This document shows, piece by piece, positions 1 to 9,026 of a stretch of 64,000 nucleotides of DNA. This stretch comes from an uncultured Verrucomicrobiales bacterium (GTDB lineage: Bacteria; Verrucomicrobiota; Verrucomicrobiia; Verrucomicrobiales; Akkermansiaceae): positions 27,594 to 91,593 of the forward strand of contig CAJQKQ010000022.1 in the NCBI GenBank assembly GCA_905478925.1, given 5' to 3'. Position 1 is the stretch's first letter; every line of letters starts with the position of its first letter. Below the pieces are notes generated by a model. That model searched no databases. It saw nothing but the letters and a program-made list of their open reading frames with translations, and was not told the origin of the DNA. A program made the position numbers and the translations under genes.

Positions 1-1
1 G

Positions 2-2722
2 GTCAGCAACCTTCGCTATTGGGCTCGCTCCATCGAAGGCGCCGAACTCGCCTCCCTCCTCAAAGGAGAACTCGACGCCGTCAACACTCCCGATCTCAAT
101 CAGTCGTCCCGCAAGCATGGCGAAACCTTCGATGGACTCGGACAAGCCGGCGCCCCGGTCCGACTCACCCTCAAGGTCGACAAAAGTTTCACCGGCAAGA
201 AAGCATGGGTCCAACCACTGGAGCTCGCCGATCACGCCAAGCTGATCCAAGGCTGGAACAAGAAGACCCTCGCCAAGGGAAAAGTCATCTACAACACACT
301 CTGCATCACCTGCCATGGCGATCAGAACAAGGAAGGCAGCCTGCCCACCGCCCTAAAATTCCACGAGGCGCCCTTCAAGAACGGCAGCGATCCCTACCGC
401 ATGTATCAAACCCTCGAGAAGGGATACGGGATGATGATCCCCCAGATGCAGTTCGATGCGGAACAAAAGTATGCCGCCATCCACTACATCCGCGAAACCT
501 TCTTGAAGCCACTCAACAAGAGCCAGTATTTCGAACCCTCCGAGGCCTACCTCGCCAGCCTCCCCAAAGCCCTCGACCTGCCCAAGGTGCCAAACAGCCC
601 GAACGTGGTTAAGAAAGGGAAGCCCTACGAGCTGATGGACTTCGGTCAGACGCTCATGTGGACCTTCCAAATAAGCCACAAGGACAAGAATATCGCCCAA
701 AAGGGAATCGTCGTCCGCCTCGATCAAGGAGAAGGTGGCGTTTCCAAAGGCAACGCCTGGATGCTCTATGACGAGGACACGATGCGTGTCGCCACCGCTT
801 ACTCGGGCAATTTCCTCGATTGGCGAGGCATCGCCTTCGACGGCTCCCACAACAGCCACACCAGCATCGCCGGCGAGCCCTTGTTCATCAATCCCGACGC
901 ACCCGCATGGGAGCACCCCACCAAACGATCTTGGGAAGATGAACGTGTCGTCGGCCGTGACGGTCGCCGCTACGGCCCCCTCCCCCAAGACTGGGTTCGC
1001 TACCTCGGCCGCTACCGTCACGGACAACAAACGATCATTCACTACCGAGTCGGCACGACACAGATCCTGGAGCTTCCCGGCCTGCTCCCCGGCGCCAATC
1101 AAGGCATCTTCACCCGCACCTTGAATGTCGCAAAATCCAAGCACGACCTCGTGAGCCGCGTTGCCCCTGCCGATGAAAGTCTGGCCGTCGCACTGAAGGG
1201 AACCCCGGGAGCCAGCATCGAACGCAAGGACGACGGAGTTTACCTCCGCATCCCGGCCGCCGCCACCCCCGCCCGTCTCATGATCGGCTTCGCCAAAATG
1301 GATGCCGCCGATCTCACCAAGGCACTCACCGAACCAGCCGCGCTCACCGCCTTGACCAAAGGTGGCCCAGCCCAATACCCCGAGCCAGTCATCACGGCGG
1401 GAACACTCGGCAATGACGAGGATCCCTTCGCCTACGATACTCTCACCATCCCGAACAAAGGCGATAATCCCTGGAATTCCTGGATGCGTCTCGGCGGATT
1501 CGACTTCTTCCAAAACAATCCGGACCGCGCCGCCGTCTGCACCTGGCTGGGCGATGTTTGGCTGGTCGATGGAGTCGCCGGCGACCTCAAGGAACTCAAA
1601 TGGCGCCGCATCTGCACCGGACTCTTCCAACCTCTCGGCCTCAAGATCGTCGACAACACCATCTACGTCACCTGCCGCGACCAAATCGCCCGCCTCCACG
1701 ACCTGAATGGCGACGAGGAAATCGACTACGTGGAAGCCTTCAACAACGATCACCAGGTCACCGAGCACTTCCACGAATTTGCGATGGGCCTGCAAACCGA
1801 CGAAAAAGGCAACTTCTACTACGCCAAGTCGGCCCGTCATGCCCTCAAAGCAGTGGTTCCCCACCACGGCACCCTCCTTAGGGTCAGCCCCGATGGTTCA
1901 ACCACCGAAATCGTGGCGACCGGATTCCGCGCCGCCAACGGAGTTTGTATCAACCCGGACGGCACCTGGATCGTGACCGATCAGGAAGGACACTGGAACC
2001 CCAAGAACCGAATCAACTACGTCACGGAAGGTGGCTTCTACGGCAACATGTATGGCTACCATGATGTCACCGACAACTCTGATGAGGCGATGGAGCAACC
2101 GCTGGCTTGGATTACCAATTCCTTCGACCGCTCCCCCGCCGAACTCCTGTGGGTGCCAAAGGATGCCGCGTGGGGCTCCCTCAACGGCACGCTGCTCAAC
2201 CTCAGCTACGGCTATGGAAAAGTCTACACCGTCCCGCACGAGGTATTGGATGGCCAAGCCCAAGGCGGCATGTGTGCCTTGCCCATCGAGGCATCGCCCT
2301 CCGGTCTCCACCGCGGTCGCTTCCATCCCGGCAACAAGCAACTCTACGCCGCCGGCATGTTCGCCTGGGCGGGCAGCCGAAATGCGGACGGCTCATTCTG
2401 CCGGATCCGGGCCACCGGAAAGCCGAGCTACATGCCGATCAAGACGGCCGCTTCGAAAGGGAAATACACCATCACCTTCAGTGACCCGCTCCCTGCAGAA
2501 GGCACCTTCAAGGTCAAGGTCTGGAACCTGAAACGCACCGCCAACTACGGGTCCCAACACTTCGACGAACACGAACTCAAGATCACCAAGGCCGAGATCA
2601 AAGGCCAACAAGTGACCCTCAGCATCCCCGACCTCGAGCCGACCTGGGGCATGGAGATCTCCTGCGATTTCGGCAACAACATCAAACGCGTCATCCACGC
2701 CTCGATCCATCAGTTGCCGTAA
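2..2722 (+). CDS. Cytochrome c / DUF6797-like / sugar-dehydrogenase-type propeller fusion (5' end cut by window)
   Basis: The frame is open from base 2 to the TAA at 2720, giving 906 visible residues; the true start lies upstream. Visible residues 101-105 are CITCH, a covalent heme c site, followed by a Met-rich stretch (GYGMMIPQM) that could supply the distal ligand. Roughly residues 210-375 look like the DUF6797 domain of Verrucomicrobia/Planctomycetes. About 470-790 read as a six-bladed glucose/sorbosone dehydrogenase-like propeller (HEFAMGLQTDEKGNFY, GTWIVTDQEGHW). The last ~95 residues form a beta-rich C-terminal domain. Such proteins are expected to be exported and to pass electrons from oxidation of an unknown sugar or alcohol to the heme; that role is inferred. 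Long antisense open frames over this gene are shadows of its GC-rich codon use. Confidence 0.85.
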   Translation, partial: VSNLRYWARSIEGAELASLLKGELDAVNTPDLNQSSRKHGETFDGLGQAGAPVRLTLKVDKSFTGKKAWVQPLELADHAKLIQGWNKKTLAKGKVIYNTLCITCHGDQNKEGSLPTALKFHEAPFKNGSDPYRMYQTLEKGYGMMIPQMQFDAEQKYAAIHYIRETFLKPLNKSQYFEPSEAYLASLPKALDLPKVPNSPNVVKKGKPYELMDFGQTLMWTFQISHKDKNIAQKGIVVRLDQGEGGVSKGNAWMLYDEDTMRVATAYSGNFLDWRGIAFDGSHNSHTSIAGEPLFINPDAPAWEHPTKRSWEDERVVGRDGRRYGPLPQDWVRYLGRYRHGQQTIIHYRVGTTQILELPGLLPGANQGIFTRTLNVAKSKHDLVSRVAPADESLAVALKGTPGASIERKDDGVYLRIPAAATPARLMIGFAKMDAADLTKALTEPAALTALTKGGPAQYPEPVITAGTLGNDEDPFAYDTLTIPNKGDNPWNSWMRLGGFDFFQNNPDRAAVCTWLGDVWLVDGVAGDLKELKWRRICTGLFQPLGLKIVDNTIYVTCRDQIARLHDLNGDEEIDYVEAFNNDHQVTEHFHEFAMGLQTDEKGNFYYAKSARHALKAVVPHHGTLLRVSPDGSTTEIVATGFRAANGVCINPDGTWIVTDQEGHWNPKNRINYVTEGGFYGNMYGYHDVTDNSDEAMEQPLAWITNSFDRSPAELLWVPKDAAWGSLNGTLLNLSYGYGKVYTVPHEVLDGQAQGGMCALPIEASPSGLHRGRFHPGNKQLYAAGMFAWAGSRNADGSFCRIRATGKPSYMPIKTAASKGKYTITFSDPLPAEGTFKVKVWNLKRTANYGSQHFDEHELKITKAEIKGQQVTLSIPDLEPTWGMEISCDFGNNIKRVIHASIHQLP

Positions 2723-2913
2723 TACAGATCCGCACCGCTGACGGCGACTTGGTTGTTCCTAGCAACCCTCCTCCCGGTATCTCCCGAATCATCACAACCA
2801 ATCACAACCATCGTTCAGCCGCTTCCAAACCCCGAATTGGACAACACCTCCATCCGGCGTTGCAAAAAGGGAGTATTGGTTTGAACGCATTACATTTCGG
2901 TAAAAATAAAAGA

Positions 2914-5322
2914 ATGAAAATATCAATATTTAGTCTCTCTACGATGAACTCCTGGATCGGCGGCGGCGTGGCCTTGGTTCTGATGTCAACCGCCCCGATG
3001 CTTCAGGCTCAAGGAACCAAGGCGGATTACGAACGTTTCGACAAGATCAGCGATATCACCGGCGGCAAGGTGTTTCGGACGAAGGTGGAAGCGCATTGGC
3101 TGGCCGGCACCAAGTGCTTCTGGTATCGCAACGATCTGGGCCACGGCCGGAAGAATTTCGTTTTCGTCGATGCGGCCGTGGGCAAGCGAAAAGCGGCTTT
3201 CGACCACGCGCGGCTGGCAAAGGATCTCGCGAAAGCAACCGGCAAGACCTTCGAGGCTCACAAACTGCCCTTCGACGCGATCGAATATAAGAAAGCGGAC
3301 GGAGATGAGAAGGGATTGCTGGGAGAGGCCATCTACTTCAAGGCGGCGGGCAAATCGTGGAAAATCAATCTTAAAGATCAGTCCCTCACCGAAGACAAGC
3401 CCGGGGCAGGGAAGAAGGTGTCGGCCTTGAGAGGAATCCCCGCTCCGCGACAGGAGGCCTCAAAGCGGCTCTACTCGCAATCCCCGCAAGCTGCGGCCGA
3501 AGCGACTTTGCCGCACGAGAAACCGGCCGAGCCCGAACTGCAGTTCCCTAAATCGCCCGAGGAAAAGAAGAGTGCCGCAAAGAAGGAAGAAGAGCAGAAG
3601 ATCGAGGCCTTCATCAAGGACCACAATGTCTGGCTTCGTCTCGGCAAGGACGGCGAGGAAGTCGCCCTGACGACGGACGGTGAGGAGGGCGACGCTTATC
3701 AAGGCAATTTTCAATGGTCCCCCGACCGGAGGAAACTGATTGGTTTCCGTCATAAGAAGGCTCAAGAGCACATTGTCTATTTCGTCGAGTCCTCGCCCAA
3801 GGATCAGTTACAGCCGAAGTTGCATTCGAACAGCTATCTCAAACCGGGCGACCAGATCGCCCAGACCAAGCCGCATCTGTTCGACATCGTCGGGAAGAAA
3901 GAGGTCCCGCTCGACGAGACACTTTTCGGCAACCCATGGAGCATCAGTTCGCATCGCTGGGAGAAGGACTCCAGCAGATTCACGTTCTACTACAACCAAC
4001 GAGGACACGGCGCGGTGAGGATCGTGGCCATCGACGCCGAGAGCGGCGAGGTCACCGCACTGATCGACGACACGAGCAAGACCTTCGTCAATTATTCCAA
4101 CTACAATCATCGCAAGTTGGTGGAGTCCACCAACGAGATGATCTGGATGTCGGAACGCGACGGGTGGAACCATTTGTATCTGTACGATTTCGGCAGCGGA
4201 CAGCTGAAGAACCAGATCACCAAGGGCCCGTGGATCGTGCGGAGGGTCGACCGCGTGGACACGGTCAAACGTCAGATCTGGTTCCAGGCCGGGGGAATTC
4301 ATCCCGAGCAGGATCCCTATTACATCCACTACTGCCGCATCAACTTCGACGGAACGGGCCTGGTGAAATTGACCGCCGGCGACGGCATGCACTCGATCGA
4401 ATACTCGCCGGATCGTGAGTTCATCGTCGACACGTATTCCCGCGTGGACATGCCGCCGGTGAACGAGTTGCGTCGGGTCAGCGACGGCTCGCTGGTTTGC
4501 ACCTTGGAAAACTCCGACGCCAGCGAACTCGAGGCCACCGTCTGGCAAAGGCCTGAGCGTTTCGTGGCCAAGGGTCGCGACGGCAAGACCGACATCTACG
4601 GGGTGATTTACCGCCCCTCAAATTTCGACCCGAACAAGAAGTATCCGGTCATTGAGAAGATCTACGCCGGTCCCCACGGTTCCTTCGTGCCGAAGAGTTT
4701 TTCGCCCTGTCACGATTCCCAGCGGTGGGCCGAGTTAGGATTCATCCTGGTGCAGATCGACGGCATGGGCACGTCGCACCGCAGCAAGGCCTTCCACGAC
4801 GTGTGCTGGAAGAACGTGGCCGACGGCGGTTTCCCCGACCGCATTCCCTGGATCAAAGAGGCCGCGAAGAAATACCCCTACATGGACATCAGCCGTGTCG
4901 GAATTTTCGGCGGTTCGGCCGGCGGACAAAGTTCGACCGGAGCCCTGCTCCTGCACGGAGATTTCTACAAGGTGGCCGTTTCAGATTGCGGTTGCCACGA
5001 CAATCGCATGGATAAAATTTGGTGGAACGAAGCCTGGATGGGTTGGCCCGTGGGACCGGAATACGCCGAAAGTTCCAACGTAACCCATGCCCATAAGCTT
5101 CAGGGAAAGCTGCTGCTGATCGTGGGCGAGTTGGATCGCAACGTCGATCCGGCCTCGACCATGCAGGTCGTCAACGCCTTGGTCAAAGCCGACCGCGATT
5201 TCGACATGCTGATCATCCCCGGCGCCGACCACGGCGCAGCGGGTTCGCCTTACGGAAAACGCCGTCAGAAGGATTACTTCGTCCGCAACCTGCTGGGTGT
5301 CGAGCCGCGATGGGAGCCGTAA
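2914..5322 (+). CDS. Secreted S9 family prolyl oligopeptidase (DPP IV-like)
   Basis: An 802-residue serine peptidase. The N-terminus from the ATG at 2914 (MKISIFSLSTMNSW, hydrophobic core, cleavage near LQAQ) is a good signal peptide; the frame opens further upstream at 2749 but that extension is polar and unlikely. The middle forms a DPP IV-type N-terminal propeller with a charged Lys/Glu-rich insertion near residues 210-230. The C-terminal alpha/beta hydrolase has GGSAGG with nucleophile Ser668, Asp741 in LDRNV and His773 in DHG. The Asp-His spacing of 32 residues equals that of DPP IV. It probably trims peptides in the periplasm or outside the cell. The preceding gene is 190 bp away; no clear Shine-Dalgarno precedes 2914. 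Confidence 0.88.
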   Translation: MKISIFSLSTMNSWIGGGVALVLMSTAPMLQAQGTKADYERFDKISDITGGKVFRTKVEAHWLAGTKCFWYRNDLGHGRKNFVFVDAAVGKRKAAFDHARLAKDLAKATGKTFEAHKLPFDAIEYKKADGDEKGLLGEAIYFKAAGKSWKINLKDQSLTEDKPGAGKKVSALRGIPAPRQEASKRLYSQSPQAAAEATLPHEKPAEPELQFPKSPEEKKSAAKKEEEQKIEAFIKDHNVWLRLGKDGEEVALTTDGEEGDAYQGNFQWSPDRRKLIGFRHKKAQEHIVYFVESSPKDQLQPKLHSNSYLKPGDQIAQTKPHLFDIVGKKEVPLDETLFGNPWSISSHRWEKDSSRFTFYYNQRGHGAVRIVAIDAESGEVTALIDDTSKTFVNYSNYNHRKLVESTNEMIWMSERDGWNHLYLYDFGSGQLKNQITKGPWIVRRVDRVDTVKRQIWFQAGGIHPEQDPYYIHYCRINFDGTGLVKLTAGDGMHSIEYSPDREFIVDTYSRVDMPPVNELRRVSDGSLVCTLENSDASELEATVWQRPERFVAKGRDGKTDIYGVIYRPSNFDPNKKYPVIEKIYAGPHGSFVPKSFSPCHDSQRWAELGFILVQIDGMGTSHRSKAFHDVCWKNVADGGFPDRIPWIKEAAKKYPYMDISRVGIFGGSAGGQSSTGALLLHGDFYKVAVSDCGCHDNRMDKIWWNEAWMGWPVGPEYAESSNVTHAHKLQGKLLLIVGELDRNVDPASTMQVVNALVKADRDFDMLIIPGADHGAAGSPYGKRRQKDYFVRNLLGVEPRWEP

Positions 5323-5365
5323 CGGCCACGGCGCCCGTCCCGAAGGAGAACTGAAAGGAGGCGCA

Positions 5366-5602
5366 TTACTTCTTCTTTTCCGGCGCAGGCGGGTCGCTTG
5401 GGGGGGCTGGCAAAAACGCCAGGCCCAACGATCCCCACCAATCTTTCTCGAACATCACGGCCACCCGTTCATCGGGAAGCACGGCGAGGTCGCTGTAGGC
5501 ACTAGTGAACGGATAGATGATGCAGAATCCCTGAATTGTCCCATCAGGATTCGGGGATGGAAGTCGGGTGCCTGCGTAGCGTATAGCTGGTGAATGAATA
5601 TG
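5366..5602 (-). pseudogene. C-terminal remnant of a sialidase/BNR-type exo-glycosidase
   Basis: On the minus strand the frame reads YAGTRLPSPNPDG, then AYSDLAVLPDERVAVMFEKD and SLGLAFLPAP before a stop. This resembles the last beta-propeller blade of exo-alpha-sialidases (AYS-x-L-x-x-LPDG-x-x-x-x-x-x-E). Only about 75 residues remain. The homologous part ends where the plus-strand PQQ gene begins at 5594, so the rest was probably lost when that region was rearranged. The upstream part of the same open frame lies antisense to the PQQ gene and does not look like protein. Family assignment is from pattern memory. Confidence 0.5.
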
Positions 5603-6967
5603 AGACGGATAATGATACTGGCGGCATGCCTCTGCAGTGGCTTGGCAGCGGCGGAGCCCCCCCGGGTCCTGCCGGAGGGAGCCGTCGTGGAGGAGTGGCC
5701 ACACTTTCTCGGGCCGAATCTCGATGCCACCACGGGCGAAGGACCTCTGCTCAAGAAATGGCCTGAGGATGGCCTCAAAGTGGTGTGGGAAGTCGCGCGG
5801 GGCGAAGGCTATGCCTGCCCGGTGATCGCGGGCGGACGTCTTTTTTACTTCCACCGCTCTGAGGGAAAGGAGCAGATCGATTGCCGTGATCCGGAGACGG
5901 GCAAGCTTACTTGGAGCCATTCCTATGAGATTGAGTATCAGGATCGCTATGGCTTCAGTGCAGGACCGCGCTCCAGCGTGGTGGTGAGTGATGGCCGCGT
6001 CTATGCAGCGGGCGTGACCGCGCAGCTGCATTGCCTGAGTGCGGATAAGGGCGAGGTGATCTGGAATCGTGACTTACAGAAGGAGTATGAGATTCCGCAG
6101 TATTTCTTCGGCTACGGCCCGACTCCCATCGTGCATGGTGACAAACTGATCGTGAATGTCGGTGGCAAGGCGGACCGAGATGAGGGCGGCGTATGTGTCG
6201 CTGCCTTTGACACGGAAACGGGGAAAACCCTCTGGGAAGTGAAGGACAAGTGGGGTGCAAGCTATGCCTCCCCGGTGGTGGCGAAGATTCAGGGAAAGAT
6301 GTGTGCCCTGGTTATGGCGGCAGGTGAGAGCAAGCCATCTCACGGCGGCCTGCTGACCATCGATGTGGAAACGGGCAAGGTCTACGACCGATTCCCATGG
6401 CGTGCGCGCAAACGTGAGTCGGTGCTGGCATCATCCCCACTGGCGCTCGATGAGCAAACGGTCTTCATCTCCGAGTGCTATGAAATCGGCGGTGTGCTGC
6501 TGAAATACGATACCGAGCGAAAGTCGACTCCCTTGTGGAAGCAGCGCGAATTCGGCATGCACTTCATGATGCCGGTCGTTAAAGATGGTTTCATCTATGG
6601 CTTTGCCGGGCGCAACCCACCGGACACCGAACTCAAGTGTGTGAACCTAGCAACAGGCGAGGTGGTTTGGACGAAAGATTATTTCTGGAAAAAGGATGGC
6701 CAAATCGAAGGGCTGTTTCGTGGCAGTATCCTGCAAGCTGGAGATCGCTACATCGCGCTAGGCGAGGACGGGATTCTGGTTGAGTTGGAACTCACACCGA
6801 AGGGAACCAATGTACTGCAGCGCACCCGCCTATTCACCGCACGCGAGGCATGGACCATGCCCAGCTTGCACAAGGGCCTGCTCTACGTCGTGCAGAATAC
6901 CGTGGATTCGAATGACCGAAAACCGCGCAGGATCATCTGCTACGACCTGAGAGGGGAAAAGGAGTGA
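5594..6967 (+). CDS. PQQ-like beta-propeller repeat protein
   Basis: A 457-residue exported propeller. The N-terminus (MNMRRIMILAACLCSG, cleavage near LAAAEP) is a short signal peptide; an ATG at 5600 is an alternative start. Mature protein opens with EWPHFLGPNLDATTG, the hallmark of the outer-membrane PQQ-like repeat family, and carries repeated blades of the type D-x-ETGKLTWSH, DTETGKTLWEV, NLATGEVVWTK. No quinoprotein dehydrogenase active-site disulfide is seen, so binding of PQQ is doubtful. The biochemical role of these stand-alone propellers is not established. It is one of eight in the window. Confidence 0.8.
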   Translation: MNMRRIMILAACLCSGLAAAEPPRVLPEGAVVEEWPHFLGPNLDATTGEGPLLKKWPEDGLKVVWEVARGEGYACPVIAGGRLFYFHRSEGKEQIDCRDPETGKLTWSHSYEIEYQDRYGFSAGPRSSVVVSDGRVYAAGVTAQLHCLSADKGEVIWNRDLQKEYEIPQYFFGYGPTPIVHGDKLIVNVGGKADRDEGGVCVAAFDTETGKTLWEVKDKWGASYASPVVAKIQGKMCALVMAAGESKPSHGGLLTIDVETGKVYDRFPWRARKRESVLASSPLALDEQTVFISECYEIGGVLLKYDTERKSTPLWKQREFGMHFMMPVVKDGFIYGFAGRNPPDTELKCVNLATGEVVWTKDYFWKKDGQIEGLFRGSILQAGDRYIALGEDGILVELELTPKGTNVLQRTRLFTAREAWTMPSLHKGLLYVVQNTVDSNDRKPRRIICYDLRGEKE

Positions 6968-7072
6968 GCTAATTCGCCCGTAGCTTTAGGAGCTTTCCTG
7001 AAGAAGCTTTCCCGCCCCAAGTGGACAGACATTTGTCACAGTGAAATCAGCGTCAATGAGTCGCGTGTAACG

Positions 7073-7094
7073 ATCTCATTTCATTGAGATTTTT
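7073..7094 (+). terminator. Possible weak terminator hairpin between PQQ genes
   Basis: ATCTCA and TGAGAT arms (7073-7078, 7085-7090) with a 6-nt loop are followed by a short T-run (7090-7094). It lies about 105 bp past the stop of the plus-strand PQQ gene and before the end of the convergent minus-strand gene. The stem is short and AT-rich, so efficiency would be low. The rest of 6968-7229 shows nothing recognisable. Confidence 0.25.
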
Positions 7095-7229
7095 CCTCAC
7101 CGTTTCATGTACCGGGAAGCCTGCAATCATTTCGTTGTCGAGTGTAGCAAGGCATCAAAAGTCAAATCCGCCGCCGGAGAGACAGGGATGCGCGGTAGCG
7201 GACGGCAGCCCGACCTTGCGGACAAACGG

Positions 7230-8513
7230 TCACGGCATGGTCCGGTGGCAATCCAATCTCGCGCCGATGCGCAAATAGAGACTGTCGTGTGCCACGGCGG
7301 GTGTTGAGTCACACCACATCACTTCGTCGCCGGGCTTCAGGTCGAGCGTGGAGAGCAGCTTGAATTCCTTGCCGACTTCCGCCACGAACACCTCTCCCTC
7401 GCGCGACAGACAATAAAGCCTGCCACCGATCAGCAACGGCGAAGCGTAGAAGTTGGCCCGCAACCGCTGCTGCCAGCGAAGCGCGCCGCTCGCGGGATCG
7501 ACCGCCAGTAGCTTGCCGCCGTCCGTGAGAACATAAAGGGTATTCCCGTCCGATACCGGAGTCGGCACGTAAGGTGTTTTCTTGTCGAAATGCCACGCCA
7601 CCCGCGCCTCTCCCCCCTCGGCCGCGTCCGGTGGCCGAACCGCGAAAAAGACACCGTTCTTGCACCCCGCCGTCAGCAGGGAATCCTGGCTGCCACTTCC
7701 TGCCATGATGTCCACGGGCGACACGATGGTGCGCTCCTTGAACACTCCGGAAAGCGCCCAGGTTTCCTCACCGGTTGCGAGATCCAATCCGCGCACACCG
7801 ATGCTGACACTGGCCACCACGACTTCCTTTCCGCCGCCATGACGCTCACGCACCAAGGGCGTGATATAAGTCGTCTTGTTGCTCAGTTGCGGGTATTCCC
7901 TCCGCCACACTGGCTTGCCGTTCCCCGCATCCAGCGCGGCGACGTATCCTCCGGCCTGATGCAGGTGGGCGAATAGAACCCGCCCGTCCTGAACCACCGG
8001 CTGCAGATTGATGCCATGCATGACCTTGATCGCTCCGACCTCGTGCTGCCACAACTCCCGCCCTTTGTGTGAGAAGGCTGAAAGCATCGCCACCTCGCGC
8101 ACCGAATCATACCAGCTAAACACCACCAAATTCTCCGCAAGACAGGGGGTCGAGGCGGCGGTGTTGTTCATGTTGTGAGTTTGGTAATCCCCCGTCCGAA
8201 CCGTCTTTGACCACCGAGTCCCGCCGGTCTCCACATCGAGGCAAACCAGCGTGACCTCCCCTTTCTTGCGATCCTCCCCCGTCACGAAAAGCGCGGCGCC
8301 CCACACCACCGGCGAACTGCTCCCCGGCCCGGGCAGCGGAACCGACCACGCCAGGGTGTTCTTTCCTAGCTCCACGGGAACGTGCTGACTCGCGGCGACG
8401 CCCCGCCCGTCGGGTCCGCGGAAGCGCGGCCAGTTTCCTCCCGTTGGATCTTCCGCGTTCGACTGCGTTGTGGCGAGGAGCGCGCCTAACATTCCAAGAA
8501 TGATGGTTCTCAT
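7230..8513 (-). CDS. PQQ-like beta-propeller repeat protein
   Basis: A 427-residue exported propeller starting at the ATG at 8513 (MRTIILGMLGALLATTQSNA, then AEDPTGGNWPRFRGPDGRG). The open frame extends upstream to 8558 but only adds a polar tail before the signal peptide. Blade repeats include CLDVETGGTRWSK, DAGNGKPVWRRE, DLATGEETW and DPASGALRWQQ. It is convergent with the gene at 5594 and divergent from that at 9027, with the MITE-like element at 8583-8859 in the divergent gap. Function within the periplasm is unknown. Confidence 0.82.
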   Translation of the reverse strand: MRTIILGMLGALLATTQSNAEDPTGGNWPRFRGPDGRGVAASQHVPVELGKNTLAWSVPLPGPGSSSPVVWGAALFVTGEDRKKGEVTLVCLDVETGGTRWSKTVRTGDYQTHNMNNTAASTPCLAENLVVFSWYDSVREVAMLSAFSHKGRELWQHEVGAIKVMHGINLQPVVQDGRVLFAHLHQAGGYVAALDAGNGKPVWRREYPQLSNKTTYITPLVRERHGGGKEVVVASVSIGVRGLDLATGEETWALSGVFKERTIVSPVDIMAGSGSQDSLLTAGCKNGVFFAVRPPDAAEGGEARVAWHFDKKTPYVPTPVSDGNTLYVLTDGGKLLAVDPASGALRWQQRLRANFYASPLLIGGRLYCLSREGEVFVAEVGKEFKLLSTLDLKPGDEVMWCDSTPAVAHDSLYLRIGARLDCHRTMP

Positions 8514-8582
8514 GATTTCGTGCGACTCGTTCACAAAGTTGCGTTTCATCCTGACCACGGCGCATCCCCCGCGTCAATCCGC

Positions 8583-8859
8583 CCGTCATTTGATGGTGTG
8601 ATTTTTATCGGTGTTTCACCCGGTAGGGCTGATCCGGCTCGGTCAACCCACTTCAAAAATCTGGCAGCTCGCCTCACCCACACGGAAGTGAGATCTCGGG
8701 GGAAATGCGGTGTCTTGCCATGGGTTCACTCCCTTTCAGGGGATACGGCGCTTCCGTTTTTGATCAGGGCTGACCGAGCCGGATCATCCCTACCAATATT
8801 GAATGGCTTGGGTTGCGTCAGGCAAATACACCGATAAAAATTACACCCGTCATTTGATG
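8583..8859. mobile_element. MITE-like inverted-repeat element with 13-bp flanking direct repeats
   Basis: Terminal inverted repeats lie at 8596-8614 and 8828-8846 (GTGTGATTTTTATCGGTGT against its complement, 18 of 19 matching). An inner inverted pair lies at 8622-8645 and 8771-8794 (24 bp, one mismatch, core GATCCGGCTCGGTCA). The element is bracketed by an identical direct repeat CCGTCATTTGATG at 8583-8595 and 8847-8859, as expected of a target-site duplication, although 13 bp is long for most families. No open frame worth calling lies inside. It could instead be a large structured RNA or palindromic repeat. The rest of 8514-9026 holds nothing recognisable. Confidence 0.55.
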
Positions 8860-9026
8860 CTCGACGGAAAAGGGATGCTTCGACCATTCGACTGGTTGCC
8901 AAAAATCTAGACCGCAATGGGGAAGTTGTTCAAACCGCTCGCAGTATCCCCGCCCGCGCCCGGCTTACAGTAAAGCTGTGGCAGTTTCGCCTTGTAGCTG
9001 CGCGGCCGGGATCAGACATTACGACC

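Noticed and set aside
353..1867. 504-residue open frame on the minus strand
   Set aside because: It lies fully antisense to the DUF6797/propeller gene, has low-complexity Gly/Val/Glu composition from GC-rich complementary codons, and shows no motif.
5603..6031. Extension of the sialidase remnant into a 221-residue gene
   Set aside because: Only the part outside the PQQ gene resembles sialidase; the rest is antisense shadow.
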